Assembly: GCA_022414725.1 (NCBI GenBank)
Contig: CM039463.1
Span: forward strand, 52,759,578-52,823,577
Origin: Microglena sp. YARC
Taxonomy: Eukaryota > Chlorophyta > Chlorophyceae > Chlamydomonadales > Chlamydomonadaceae
Length of the DNA: 64,000 nucleotides
Reading direction: 5' to 3'
The translations under genes and the position numbers were made by a program. Shown here in pieces: positions 31,676 to 44,664 of this stretch. The notes beneath the pieces were generated by a model, which had not been told where the DNA came from, ran no database searches, and saw only the letters and a program-made list of their open reading frames with translations. The first letter of the stretch is position 1, and each line of letters begins with the position of its first letter.

Positions 31676-34600
31676 ATGGCAGACTCTGTAGAGTTGACCG
31701 AGATTTTGAGGCCGGAAGGATCCCAGGAGGTTTCCTCTCCAGTGGTGGGGCAGGTAGCAGGTGAGCTAGTGGGGCAGATAAAAGAGTGGCAGGTGACAGG
31801 TGGCAGGTGGGGTTTTATTGAAGGTGCTGCAAGAAGCCAAAGTGCTAAATTACGTGCCTTGGTGTTTTTGAAGTGCTATGTTAAAGCCTTTCAGGTTGGC
31901 TTTTATTGGTCTAAAAGCTGCTAGTAGCAAACCGAAGGCTGCTAGGAGCACCATGGGGCCAGATAAAGACACTGGTTCCTTTCCTTCAAATAAATAAAAA
32001 AACTGGTGGCAGGTGACAGGCGGGACTTGTCCCAGCTTATTGGGTGGTCAGAACCCACATCTACCATGGGTGTGCATGGCAGGTTCATGTTTCGCGACTG
32101 GACACAACACGTAAACAACGTAAGATAACACAGCACAACACAGCACAATACAATACGGTTCATTACAACACAATAATATACGATACAATGCAACACAGCA
32201 CAAAACAATACAATGTAATACACAGAGTGTGCGGATTAAACTACACTGCATATAATGAACAAATCCAACATCTCAAAGTCAAGACTTAACCCAAACCAAA
32301 CCAAACCAAACCAAACATAACATAACCTCTCCCCCAACACAACACAACACAACACAACACAACACAACACAAAACCTCACCCCCCACCCCACCCCCCTAC
32401 CCCCTACCCCTACCCCCTACCCCCTCCATCTCCATCGCTCTACAACATCCCCACACGCCCTCCCCCCTTCCCATCCACCCATCCACCCCCCCACTCTCTA
32501 GCCGTAGATACTGAGGAGGCAGCTGCTATTGACGCTGGTACGACAAATGCTAATGAGCAGTGGAATCCCTCCCCCCACCCCCCCACCCCCTCATTTCCTC
32601 CCCACCCCCACCCCCCAGCCGTAGATACCGAAGAGGCAGCTGCAATTCACGCTGGTCAGACAAATGCTGAAGAGCAGTGGAATCCCCCCCCCCCCCATCC
32701 TCCCCCCCACCCCCCTCATTTCCTCCCCACCCCCACTTCCCAGCCGTAGATATCGAGGAGGCAGCTGCTATTGACGCTGATGAGCGGTGGACTCCACCCC
32801 CCCCCCATCCTCCCCCCCACCCCCCTCATTTCCTCCCCACCCCCACTTCCCAGCCGTAGATATCGAGGAGGCAGCTGCTATTGACGCTGATGAGCGGTGG
32901 ACTCCCCCCCCCCCATCCTCCCCCCCACCCCCCTCATTTCCTCCCCACCCCCACTTCCCAGCCGTAGATATTGAGGAGGCAGCTGCTATTGACGCTGATG
33001 AGCGGTGGAACTCCCCCCCCCCCATCCTCCCCCCCACCCCCCTCATTTCCTCCCCAACCCCACTTCCCAGCCGTAGATATCGAGGGAGGCAGCTGCTATT
33101 GACGCTGATGAGCGGTGGACTCCCCCCCCCCCATCCTCCCCCCCACCCCCCTCATTTCCTCCCCACCCCACTTCCCAGCCGTAGATATCGAGGAGGCAGC
33201 TGCTATTGACGCTGATGAGGGGTGGACTCCCCCCCCCATCCTCCCCCCCACCCCCTCATTTCTTCCCCACCCCCACCCTCCAGCCGTAGATATTGTGGAG
33301 GCAGCTGCTATTGACGCTGATGAGCGGTGGACTCCCCCCCCCCCCATCCTCCCCCCCACCCCCTCATTTCCTCCCCACCCCCACCCTCCAGCCGTAGATA
33401 TCGAGGAGGCAGCTGCTATTGACGCTGATGAGCGGTGGACTCCCCCCCCCCCATCCTCCCCCCCACCCCCCTCATTTCCTCCCAACCCCACCCTCCAGCC
33501 GTAGATATCGAGGAGGCAGCTGCTATTGACACTGATGAGCGGTGGACTCCCCCCCCCATCCTCCCCCCCCACCCCCTCATTTCCTCCCCAACCCCACTTC
33601 CCAGCCGTAGATATCGAAGAGGCAGCTGCTATTGACGCTGATGAGCGGTGGACTCCCCCCCCCCCATCCTCCCCCCCCACCCCCCAGATTTCCTCCCCAC
33701 CCCCACCCTCCAGCCGTAGATATTGAGGAGGCAGCTGCTATTGACGCTGATGAGCGGTGGACTCCCCCCCCCCATCCTCCCCCCCAACCCCCTCATTTCC
33801 TCCCCAACCCCACTTCCCAGCCGTAGATATCGAGGAGGCAGCTGCTATTGACGCTGATGAGCGGTGGACTCCCCCCCCCCATCCTCCCCCCCCACCCCCC
33901 TCATTTCCTCCCACCCCCACTTCCCAGCCGTAGATATCGAGGAGGCAGCTGCTATTGACGCTGATGAGCGGTGGACTCCCCCCCCTCATCCTCCCCCCCA
34001 CCCCCCTCATTTCCTCCCCACCCCACCCTCCAGCCGTAGATATCGAGGAGGCAGCTGCTATTGACGCTGATGAGCGGTGGACTCCCCCCCCCCCATCCCC
34101 CCCCCACCCCCCAGATTTCCTCCCCACCCCCACCCTCCCAGCCGTAGATATTGAGGAGGCAGCTGCTATTGACGCTGATGAGCGGTGGACTCCCCCCCCC
34201 CATCCTCCCCCCCACCCCCCTCATTTCCTCCCCACCCCCACTTCCCAGCCGTAGATATCGAGGAGGCAGCTGCTATTGACGCTGATGAGCGGTGGACTCC
34301 CCCCCCCCCATCCTCCCCCCCCCCCCCTCATTTCCTCCCCACCCCCACTTCCCAGCCGTAGGTATCGAGGAGGCAGCTGCTATTGACGCTGATGAGCGGT
34401 GGACTCCCCCCCCCCATCCTCCCCCCCACCCCCCTCATTTCCTTCCCCCCCCACTTCCCAGCTTTAGATATCGAGGAGGCAGCTGCTATTGACGCTGATG
34501 AGCGGTGCCCCCCCCCCCCCCCCCCCCCCCATCCTCCCCCCCACCCCTCATTTCCTCCCCACCCCCACTTCCCAGCCGTAGATATCGAGGAGGCAGCTGC

Positions 34601-37600
34601 TATTGACGCTGATGAGCGGTGGACCCCCACCCCAACCCCATCCTCCCCCCCACCCCCCTCATTTCCTCCCCACCCCACTTCCCAGCCGTAGATATCGAGG
34701 AAGCAGCTGCTATTGGCGCTGATGAGCAGTGGACTCCCCAGAGCAAGTTCTCACGCTGTGCATCCAAAAGGGGCACTGATTTGAGCGCTGCCTATGCAGA
34801 CGTTGGGTGGAAGAAGGATGAATGGCAGCTCCCTGTTGTGTATCATGGTAATGAATTTTACTGTGTTTCTTCCATTCTAAGTCAGACAAATGGGAAGCAG
34901 AGGGAGGGGGAGGGAAGGAGGAGGGAGGGAGTGGCAGCTCCCTGTTGTGTATCATGGTAATAAATTATTGTACTGTTTTCTTCCATTCTTAGTCAGACAA
35001 TTTTGGAGAAGGGGGAGGGGGGTAGGGGAGGGGAAGAGGTAGGAGCGGCACTCATTTTAGCGCCGCCTATGCCGACGTTGGGTGGAAGAAGGATTAATGG
35101 GGCAGCTCCCTGTTGTGTATCATGGTAATGGTTTTTTTCTTTTCTTCCATTCCTAGTCAGACGTTTGGGGAGAAGGGAGTGGGAGGGAGGGGGGGTGGAA
35201 GGAGGAGGATTGGTAGCTCCCAGTTGTGTATGGTAACAAACTGAATTGAGGGGTCTGAGGGGTAGGGGTGAGATGTATTTGTGCGTGTGTGTGAACGTGT
35301 CTGTGTGTGTGGGGGGGGGGTGGGGGGTGGGAAGGGGGGGAGGGGCAGCTCCGAGTATTGCATTATGGTAATAAACTTGATTGAGGGGTCTGAGGGGTTA
35401 GGGTGAGATGTATTTGTGGGTGTGGGTGTGGGGGTGGGGGGGGGGGGAGGAGGGGCAGCTCCTAGTATTGCATCATGGTAATAAACTTAATTGAGGGGTC
35501 TGAGGGGTTAGGGTGAGATGTTTCTGTGTGGGTGGGTGGGGGTGGGGAGGGGAGGGGCAGCTCCCAGTCGTTATCATGGTAATTGTGTTTTTATTTCCCT
35601 CAATTCTTCGTAAGACGTTTTGAGAGAGAGGGTGCTTTTCACTCAGAGAGGCGGAACATCACTGCCTGGGGATTGGAAAAGCTGCACGCCTTGGGGGTTC
35701 GGAAGTGGTGGAAGGGGTGGGGGGTGAAAGAATTTTCATTAGCTTTCAAAAGAACTCTGCCCCAACCCTATCCCTAACACTAACGCCAACACTTACACTA
35801 ACGCCAACACTTACACTAACGCCAACTCTAACACCAACGCTAACACTTACACTTACACTAACACTTACACTAACACTGACCCTGATGGTCACTCGATCGT
35901 CACTCTGACCAACCCTATCTCTAACACTAACACCAACACTGACACTGACACTGATTGTCACTTGTCGCATAGCAGTACAACATCACTGCTTGGGGATCGA
36001 AAAAGCTGCACGTCTTTGGGGTTGGGCAGTGGTGGGAGGGGTTGGGGGGTGGTGGTGGTGGAAGGTGGTGGTGGTGGTTGGGGGGGGGGGGGGGGGGGGG
36101 GGTAACTTTTTCTCCGACTACTCTGCCCCAAGCCAATCCCTAACACTAACTCCAACACTAACACTAATGCTGACACTGACACTGATTGTCACTCTGCCGC
36201 AACCCTATCCCTAACAGTAACACTGACTAGGAGCTGCCCCTTCCCCCCCCCCCCTCCCCACCCACCACCCCCACAAATACATCTCACCCTAATCCCTTAG
36301 ACCCCTCAATTAAGTTTATTACCATGATGCAATGCTGGGAGACACTGACACTGATTGTCACTCTGCCGCAACCCTATCCTTAACAGTAACACTGACCCTT
36401 ACCCTGATTGTACCTTGTCGCAGAGAGGTACAACATCACCACTCAGGGATTGGAAAAGCTGCACGCCTTTGGGGTTGGGCAGTGGTGGTGTATGTGTGGG
36501 TTGGTGGTGGAGACTTTTCCTTAGCTTTCACAGCTACTCTGCCCCAACCCTATCCCTAACACTAACACTAACACTAATACTGACCCTGACCCTGATTGTA
36601 CCTTGTCGCAGAGAGGTACAACATCACCGCTTGGGGATTGGAAAAGCTGCATCCCTTTGACGCGTGCAAGTTCCGCAAGGTGGTGACGGCACTGGCAGCT
36701 TCTAAGAAGCTGCTGGGCTACCACCCTGCCCAGCAGCTAGTCAGCCCTCTAGAAGCTTCTCATGCAGTGTTGCAAGATGTGCACACCGAGGAATATGTGA
36801 ATGCTTTTCACAACTCAAGCTTTAAGATTGCCCAGGTAGGGTCTGAGTCGGGTTCCACACAGGGCACTACATTTTGTCATTTTGGGTTGCGCTTTTGACG
36901 CAACAGCCTCCTTTTGGTTTGCACTTTTGACTCAACTGAAAACGAAATCTGCGCGCTGCGCCCAGAGGGGGGTCCCAGAAAATTGCGTCATTCGCGCAGT
37001 TGGGCTCAAAAACCTTGCGCGGTAGGGCGCAATAGCGCGCGTCAAGCAGTACCCTGGGTTCCACAAAGTGGAGAACTTGAACTCAGTTACATAGCTTCAG
37101 CCAACAATTTGGTTGCCTGCCGTCTTCCGCAGTAATCGCAAGTCAAGCTTTAAGGTAGCACATGTGTGTATGTATGTGTACAGTCCAGAGGTTGCCAACC
37201 ACTGTGTTGTTTGTGGGACACACACCGAGGAATGTGTGAATGCTTTTCACAACTCGAGCTTTAAGATTGCCGAGGTAGGGTCTGAGTTGGGTTCCACCGG
37301 GTGGTGAACTTGAACTCGGTTACATAGCTTCAGCCAACAATTTGGCTGCTTGCCGTCTTCCGCAGTAAACACAACTCAAGCTTTAAGATAGCCCAGGTAG
37401 GTATGTATTTGTACAGTCCAGGGGTAGCGAAACACTGTTTTGTTTGTGCGACACACACCAAGGGATATGTGAATGCTTTTTTCACAACTCGAGCTTGAAG
37501 ATAGCACATGTATGTATGTATTTGTACTGTCCAGGGGTAGGACAGCACTGCTTTTTTTTGTGCGACACACACCGAGGAATATGTGAATGCTTTCAACAAC

Positions 37601-39859
37601 TCAAGCTTTAAGATTGCCCAGGTAGGGTCTGAGTTGGGTTCCACAGAGTGGAAAACTTGAACTCAGTTACATAGCTTCAGCCAACAATTTGGTTGCCTGC
37701 CGTCTTCCGCAGTAATCACAAGTCAAGCTTTAAGATAGCACATGTGTGTATGTATTTGTACTGTCCAGGGGTAGCGAAACACTGTTTTGTATGTGTGACA
37801 CACACCCAGGACTATGTGAATGCTTTCCACAATTCAAGCTTGAAGAGAGCACAGGTGTGCATGTATTTGTACTGTCCAGGGGTAGTGAAACACTGTTTTG
37901 TTTGTGTGACATGTCCTAGTCCTGTTGCTGCATGGCGCTGCATGGTTCCAGCTAAACTGGTCAGAAATGGCCCCCCGACCCCCCCGATGTGGTCCAAGTT
38001 GGGTTGCTTGTTTGAGGACTCAACTATTGTAGTAAATACACTTGCATGCATAAAGCCAATGGCATAACGAACAAGTTCGATGCAGCGTCGCCTGCGATGC
38101 TACAAAATGGCGGAGAGTGATCGCGACGGAGCAACAGGTGGCAAGGGAAGCGAGTTAGTTACGAGACCTTTGGCTGACGTGACTGGCTTCATCATGGTCA
38201 GACGGTCGGTTGACCGGACAAATGGGTAACACTGGGGGCTCCCGCCCTCCAGAAGGGGGGGCTCCGCCAATAAAAGGGATACTCGAACTCGAATGCAAGA
38301 TTCCGTGAAATGCTAGAACACCCAAGCAGAAGACTGAGAAGGTGAAGAAGTCATCCAACCCAGGGGGAGGGCACCAACGGGTGCAATCGAGGTTTTGTGG
38401 CTAACAGCAGGTGGCGTGGCGTGCCCTTGCCCACCCCACGCACGGCCTTGTGGTGAGCTCCGTGGGCTAATTATGCACCGGGTCACCGACAAGGGCAGTT
38501 GGCGTGGCTTTCCCCGGCCCATCCCCGTGCACGGGCCTCAAACATGAAAGCAAGATTCCGCCTGCCTTGTGATCTGTGCTCTAAAAGATATCTCCAAGCC
38601 CTAAACCCGAAAACACCCCTTGCAGGTCACTGATCTTGCCCCATTAGTCAGCCTGCCCCTCTTCAAGCTACGGCCCTAGACCCTAGACCCTAAAACCTAA
38701 AAGCAAACCATAAACACCCTTGCAGGCCACTGAGCTTGCCCCATTAGTCAGCCTTCCCCTCTTCGACCTATAGCCCTAGACCCTAAACCCTAAAACCCTG
38801 AACCCTACACCCTAAAACACCCCTGCAGGTCACTGAGCTTGCCCCATTAGTCAGCCTTCCCCTCTTCGACCTAAAGACCTAGACCCTAAACCCTAAAGCC
38901 CTGAACCCTACACCCTTAAACACCCCTGCAGGTCACCGAGCTTGCTCCATTAGTCAGCCTTCCCCTCTTCGCCCTAAGGCGCTGTGTGGTGACCCCCATG
39001 AAGTACCATGTCTCAGGCACCATGGTAGCAACTGGCCTTGCAGTACAGCATGGCTGGGCTATCAACCTGGGCGGTACGTAAGGAGAGGCGTGGCTCTGTG
39101 CATTGTGTTTGGTGAAGTGTGGTGTTTCTGGTCGTTGCTGGCACTGCATTTCATATTTCCATGTTGCCTCCCCATCATCAGCCTTATGATGCTGCGTCGT
39201 GCCTCTCTTTATAGTAGCTACTGGCCTTGCGGTACAGTATGGCTTGGCCTATCAACCTAGGAAGTACGTAGGGGTGGCCTCTCTTACTCCCTCTCCCTTA
39301 TTACCTCCTCCCTCCTCCCTCCCTCCCTCCCTCCCTCCCTCTCTTTCTCTCTCCCTCCGTCCCTCCCTCCCTTCCTCCCTCCCTCTCTCATTCTCCCTCC
39401 CTCCCTCCCTCCCTCCTCTCCTCCTCTCTCCCTCCCTCCCTCCCCCTCCCTCCCCTCCCTCCCTCCCTCCTCCCTCTTTCTCTCTCCGTCCCTCCCTCCC
39501 TTCTTCCCTCCCTCTCATTCCCTCCCTTCTCCTCCCTCCCTCCCTCCCCTCTCCTCCCTCCCTCCCCTCCTCCCTCCCTCCCCTCCTCTTTCTCATTCTC
39601 TCCCTCCCTCCTCTCCTCCCTCCCTCCCTCCCTCTTTCTATCTCTCCTACTCCCTCCTCCCTTATTACTTTCCTCCTCCTCCTCTTTCTCTCTCCCTCCC
39701 TCCCTCTCTTTCTATCTCCCTCCCTTCCTCCCTCCCTCTCATTCTTTCTCTCCCTCCCTCCCTTCCTCCCTCCCTCCCTTCCTCCCTTCCTCCTCCCCCC
39801 CCTCCCTCCCTCCCTTCCTCCTCCCTCCCTCCCTCCCTCCCTCCTCCCACTCCCTCCCT

Positions 39860-39940
<81 letters not shown>

Positions 39941-40028
39941 TCCTTCCCTACCTACCTACCCCCCTCTCTTTTTCTCTCTCTTACCCCTCACCCCTCACTC
40001 ACTCACTCACTCACTCACTCACTCACTC

Positions 40029-40061
<33 letters not shown>

Positions 40062-41092
40062 ACCCCTCCCCCCACTCACTGACTCCAATCCTCTCAAACA
40101 AAACAGCCCATCTTCACCCGCTCACAGGGTCGGCTTTGTTATATAATACTAGTGATTAAATAATATTACATAATATTCTACAATATAATACAATTTAAGT
40201 TGGACGAGCTGCCTCACCAGAATTTCGAAAAAATAAAATTATTGTGGCACTGTAATAATATTAGTTAAGATTAGTTTGTCAAACACTAATATTTGTTGCC
40301 CATCCCTCATCCGTTCGCAGGTGGTATGCATCATGCTTCTCGTGGCAATGGCATGGGCTGGTGCCCTTTTGACGACATCATGCTAGCCATCCGCCGAGTC
40401 CGTACCGCCACCAGTGGGGCGGTACAGCGTGTGTTGTACATCGACCTTGATGCACACCAGGGCAATGGGGTGGCTAGGGACAAGATGTACTTCAAGGATG
40501 ATGACCTGTACATTCTGGATGCGTACAACGCTCGTGTGTTTCCTAAGTAGGTACTACTTGGAAATGGGAGTTGGTGGTGACTGCATATATGGTGCATATA
40601 TTTAGGGACTAGCATATCATATGATGTTGACCAAAGGCGAGTATGATATCATATGATTGGTGGTAACTGCATTTAGTATGTTTCTGTCCAGGCTGGCTGG
40701 ACAAGTCCTATGCAGCGTCGCAAGCAACGCGAAAAATTGGTGGAGTGTGTTGGCAATAGAATGACAGGTGGCAACGGCCTGGAGTTGATCGTAGCCAGTA
40801 AGTTATGAGACAGTTGGCTGACGTGTCAGGCTTCAAATTTTCCTGGAAATGGGAGTTGGTGATAATTGCATATATGTAGGGACAGGCATATCATATGATG
40901 TTGACCAAAGGCAAATATGATATCATATGATACATATGCATATACATATACATATACATATACATATGCATATCCATATGCATATCCATATATGCATATC
41001 CATATGCATATCCATATCCATATCCATATATATATTATATATATATATATATATGTTGTTTTATATATATATATATATATATATGTATTTTT

Positions 41093-41124
<32 letters not shown>

Positions 41125-44100
41125 CATGTGCATACAGGTAACTTTTAGCCTAGTCAGACTGCCAGCATCATAAGATGACATGATATCAAATGATATTACC
41201 ATTCCCTGCATATATGTATGTTTGGCGGAGCGCCCTCTTCAAGGGGGAGGGAGCCCCCATGTTTACCCATTTGTCAGTCCGACCGTCTAACCGCACTGAA
41301 GACTGACACGACAGCCAACGGTCTCGTAACTAACTCGCTTCCGTTGCCACCTGTCGCTCCCTCGCGAACACTCTCCGCCAATTTGTAGCGTCGCAGGCGG
41401 CGCTGCATAGAACTTGTTCGGTCCAGGCTGGCTGGAAATAGAGAACAGGGGTCCTCCCACCCACCCACTAAACTTGTCAGAAACACCCACCCACTTCGCA
41501 CTCCGCAGGGTTCAGGGGGCAGCGCGTTGAACTGGGGTCGCACCAAGACGTTCAATTTACGACCCGTTGTACGAAAACAAACATACACACTCAACACATA
41601 TACACTCACCTGCCTGCATGGATGATGAGGCGAAGGAAGGGATCAACTGCAAGGTTGAGGTGGACAGCGGGGTGACAGCTTAAACAGACAACCACACACT
41701 CAACACACTCAACACACTCAACATACATACACACTCAACACACATACACTCACCTGCCTGCATGGATGATGAGGCGAAGGAAGGGATCAACTGCAAGGTT
41801 GAGGTGGACAGCGGGGTGACAGCTTAAACAGACAACCACACACTCAACACACTCAACATACTCAACATACATACACACTCAACACACATACACTCACCTG
41901 CCTGCATGGATGATGAGGCGAAGGAAGGGATCAACTGCAAGGTTGAGGTGGACAGCGGGGTGACAGCTTAAACAGACAACCACACACTCAACACACTCAA
42001 CACACTCAACATACATACACACTCAACACACATACACTCACCTGCCTGCATGGATGATGAGGCGAAGGAAGGGATCAACTACAAGATCGAGGTGGACAGC
42101 GGGGTGACAGCTTAAACAAGCACCGACACGCGCAACACACATACAGACTCAACACACATACACACACACTCAACACCCACACACTCAACACATACATTCA
42201 ACACCCACACACTTGACACCCATACGCCCATAACCATAGCACCCATATACTCAACACATACACACTCAACACCCACGCACTCAACACATATACACACGCA
42301 ACACACACACTCAACACACACACTCAACACGCAACACACTCAAAACACCTACACACTCAACACCCACACACTCAACACCCATAAACCCATAACCATAGCA
42401 CACATACACTCACCTGCCTTCAGAGATGATGAGGCATAGGAAGGGATCAACTACAAGGTCGAGGTGGACAGCGGGGTGACAGAAACAGACACCTACACAC
42501 TCAACACACTTGGACACTAACACACATGCACACATTCACACTCAACGCACACACACTCAACACCCACACACCTATAACCATAGCACCCATACACTCAACA
42601 CACCTACACACTAAACACATACACTCAACACCCACACACTTGACACCCATACACCCATAACCACACACCCACCTTCCTACATGGATGATGACGCAAAGGA
42701 AGGGATCAACTACAAGGTCCAGGTGGACAGCGGGGTGACAGCTTAAACAGATACCTACACCCCCACACACACTCAAAACACACACTCAAAACACCTACAC
42801 ACTCAACACACATACTCCCATAACCATAGCACACATATACTCACCTTCCTATAGGGATGATGAGGCGAAGGAGGGGATCAACTACAAGGTCGAGGTGGAC
42901 AGCTGGGTGACGGCTTAAACAGACACTTACACCCTCAACACCCATACACACTCAATTGGGACACCCAAGAACAACCTCAACTTAAACACACGTACACTCA
43001 CCTTCCTATAGGGATGATGAGTTGAAGGAGGGGATCAACTACAAGGCCAATGTGGACAGCGGGTGACAGCTTAAACAAACACGTACACCCTCAACACGCA
43101 TACACCCAACACATGTACACTCCACACACCTACACCCTCAACACACATACTCATCAACCAAGCACCCATAACCATACACCCACCTGCCTACAGGGATGAG
43201 GAGGCGAGGGAAGGGATCAACTACAAGGTCAAGGTGGACAGCGGGTGACAGCGTAAACAGACACCTACACCCTCTACACACCTGCACACATAACACACCT
43301 ACACCCCCAACACACCTACACCCTCATCGCACCTACACCCTTAACCCCCCTTCCCCCTGTAAAACACATTCACACACATACACCCTCAACATACATACAC
43401 ACACATGCACTCACCTGCCTATAGGGATGATGAGGCGAAGGAAGGGATCAACTACAAGGTCGAGGTGGACAGCGGGGTGAAAGATGATGAGTACATCTCA
43501 AAGCTTCAATGCGCATTGCTGGAGATCAAGCAGAAATTCCCAACACCCGACCTGATCTTCTACAATGCCGGTGAGATGAATTGCCTGCCTGTATATATGT
43601 ATGTCTGACTGGCTGGCTGACTAACTAACTAACTGACTTTTCACCTAGTCACTGTCATCAGCAATGCCAAACCAAGCCAAACCAAGCCAACATAATGCGC
43701 ATTGCTAGAAATCAAGCAGAAATTCCCTACTCCCGTCCTGATCTTCTACAATGCCGGTGAGATGATTTGCCTGTCTTCATGTAATGTATATTTGCAGCAA
43801 TAGCTATCAACTTGCTGATACAACGGGGAGACACTGTAGACATGACTGAAGTACACAATGTTACAGAAATTAAATTGCTGAAATTCCCTACTCCCGACCT
43901 GATCTTCTACAATGCAGGTGAGTTGATGATTTGCATGTCGGTCTGTCTGTCTCTCTCTCTAACCAAGCCAAACCAAGCCAAACAAAATCACCAGAACCAA
44001 AATGAAGCAGAAATTCCCTGCTCCCGACCTCATCTTCTACAATGCTGGTGAGGTTTCTATGATTGTCACTAAGTTACTGTCATCGGCAATGCTAAACCAA

Positions 44101-44213
44101 GCCAAACCAAGCCAAACAGAATCATCAGAACCAAATCAAGCAGAAAATCCCTACTCCCAACCTGATCTTCTACAATGCTGGTGAGGTGACCCTGCCTGAC
44201 TGACTGACTTGCC

Positions 44214-44246
<33 letters not shown>

Positions 44247-44625
44247 GACTGACTTGTCACTTAGTTACTGTCATCAGCAATGCCAAACCTTACACAAATC
44301 AAGCCAACCAAAATCATCAGAATCAAATCAAGCAGAAATTCCCTACTCCCGACCTGATCTTCTACAATGCTGGTAAGGTGACCCTGCATGTGAGGACTGA
44401 CTTGCCTGTCTTTCTGACTGACTGACTGACTGACTGACTGACTGAATGAATGACTGTCTGAATGACTGTCTGACTGACTGACTGTCTGACTGACTGACTG
44501 ACTGACTGACTGACTGACTGACTGACTGACTGACTGACTGACTGACTGACTGACTTGCCTGTCTTTCTGACTGACTAACTGACGGACGGACGGACGGACG
44601 GGACGGACCGACCGACCGACCGACC

Positions 44626-44664
<39 letters not shown>

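Noticed and set aside
38280..38560. Separate gene or mobile element in HDAC intron 3
   Set aside because: Only local ggtggcgtggc repeats and no supported frame or second copy were seen.
39199..40146. 315-codon Pro/Ser/Leu frame
   Set aside because: It is a pure polypyrimidine tract in an HDAC intron; only its first codons derive from a copied exon edge.
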